A DNA stretch of 7,311 bases from Clostridiales bacterium (GTDB lineage Bacteria > Bacillota > Clostridia > Christensenellales > Borkfalkiaceae). The notes beneath the pieces are model-generated. The model did no database searches. It was not told where the DNA came from and saw only the letters and a program-made list of their open reading frames with translations. Both the position numbers and the translations under genes were made by a program. Below are positions 6,736 to 7,311 of this stretch, piece after piece. Positions within the stretch are counted from its first letter, which is position 1, and the number at the start of each line of letters is the position of its first letter. The stretch covers positions 1-7,311 of the forward strand of contig JAJWOJ010000093.1 of the NCBI GenBank assembly GCA_021635425.1, written 5' to 3'.

Positions 6736-7311
6736 ATGTTATACGATACTTTATTATTCGACGCGGACGACACTTTATTCGATTTTTACGCTTCGGGCAA
6801 AAAATGCTTTACCGAAACGGCAACGGAATTCGGTTTTCCGCAAGAGAAAATCGACTACGACGTTTACTCCGAAATCAATCAGAAATTATGGGATAAATAT
6901 TCCCGCGGGGAACTCGACAAACGCTCGGTTTTAATCGGCAGATACGTAGAATACAATCGGGTTATGAACACTACCGCCGACCCCGAAAAATTTCAGGAAG
7001 TTTACGAGAAAAAACTCGAAAACACCTGCATTTTATACCCCGAAACGAAAAGCGTTTTAGAAAGGCTTAAAAAACTCGGATACCGCTCGTACATAATAAC
7101 GAACGGCGTTAGATCGGTGCAGAACAACAGGCTCGATTTATCTATGCTCCGCCCGTTTTTAAGCGGAGTGTTTATATCCGACGAGATAGGTTACGCCAAG
7201 CCGAGCGACGAATTTTTTAAGGCGGTAAAAAACGGGATTCCTGATTTTAACCGCGAAAAAACGTTGATAATAGGCGATTCGCTCGTTTCGGATATTCCGT
7301 TAGGGTTAAAA
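6736..7311 (+). CDS. yjjG: HAD-superfamily hydrolase, YjjG/YfnB-like pyrimidine 5'-nucleotidase (3' end cut by the window)
   Basis: The first 192 codons of a HAD phosphatase; the frame is open to the window edge. YjjG-type enzymes dephosphorylate pyrimidine nucleoside monophosphates, including non-canonical ones, and so clean the nucleotide pool. Motif I is LLFDADDTLFDF at 6-17, with nucleophile D9 and acid D11. A helical cap follows (about 18-95). Motif II is IITNG (120-124) with T122, motif III is AKPSDEFF (154-161) with K155, and motif IV is IIGDSLVSDI (178-187), whose D181 and D186 should bind magnesium. Family members are about 225-230 residues long, so some 35 C-terminal residues are probably missing. 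The ATG at 6736 is chosen because motif I begins where it does in relatives and no other start is near. Another HAD phosphatase with different substrates is possible; the subfamily call rests on overall resemblance. Confidence 0.85.
   Translation, partial: MLYDTLLFDADDTLFDFYASGKKCFTETATEFGFPQEKIDYDVYSEINQKLWDKYSRGELDKRSVLIGRYVEYNRVMNTTADPEKFQEVYEKKLENTCILYPETKSVLERLKKLGYRSYIITNGVRSVQNNRLDLSMLRPFLSGVFISDEIGYAKPSDEFFKAVKNGIPDFNREKTLIIGDSLVSDIPLGLK

Noticed and set aside
6701..6934. A 77-codon plus-strand frame beginning with TTG at 6701
   Set aside because: Its start is the -35 box of the nucleotidase promoter, and it overlaps that gene in another frame without any family resemblance.

Overview
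The window looks like a chromosomal segment of a Bacillota-type bacterium, probably an uncultured Clostridia lineage of the gut kind. This is inferred from mid-to-low GC DNA, AT-rich spacers with textbook sigma-70/SigA promoters, AGGAG/AGGTG-type ribosome sites on several genes, a zinc-motif ROK glucokinase, an oligoendopeptidase F-like M3 peptidase and a class I lysyl-tRNA synthetase. No tRNA or rRNA gene, insertion sequence, CRISPR array or phage gene was seen.

Layout. From 57 to 5581 four genes lie head to tail on the minus strand. In transcription order they are an archaeal-type cytidylate kinase (5581-5039), a class I lysine--tRNA ligase (5022-3451), an M3 oligoendopeptidase (3394-1682) and a short GH78-like glycosidase (1667-57). 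Gaps are 16, 56 and 14 bases, so they read as one operon. It is driven by a consensus promoter at 5609-5638, with a possible attenuating hairpin in the 56-base gap. Upstream, also on the minus strand, is a separately promoted ROK-family glucokinase (6625-5678). Divergent from it on the plus strand starts a YjjG-like HAD nucleotidase (6736 onward), which runs off the window end. The two promoters stand back to back within about 80 bases.

Function. The genes are mostly housekeeping and scavenging: sugar phosphorylation, pyrimidine nucleotide phosphorylation and dephosphorylation, lysine charging of tRNA, peptide breakdown and probable glycoside breakdown. The kinase and synthetase are both of the type typical of Archaea. 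Apart from co-transcription nothing in the sequence ties the four operon genes into one pathway.

I found no convincing undescribed system. The points most worth a second look are a nucleotidase gene whose promoter predicts a leaderless mRNA, a lysine-free KMSKS-equivalent loop in the class I LysRS, the pairing of two archaeal-type genes, and an Asp in place of the usual acid Glu in the compact GH78-like protein. All identifications come from reading motifs; no database search was run.
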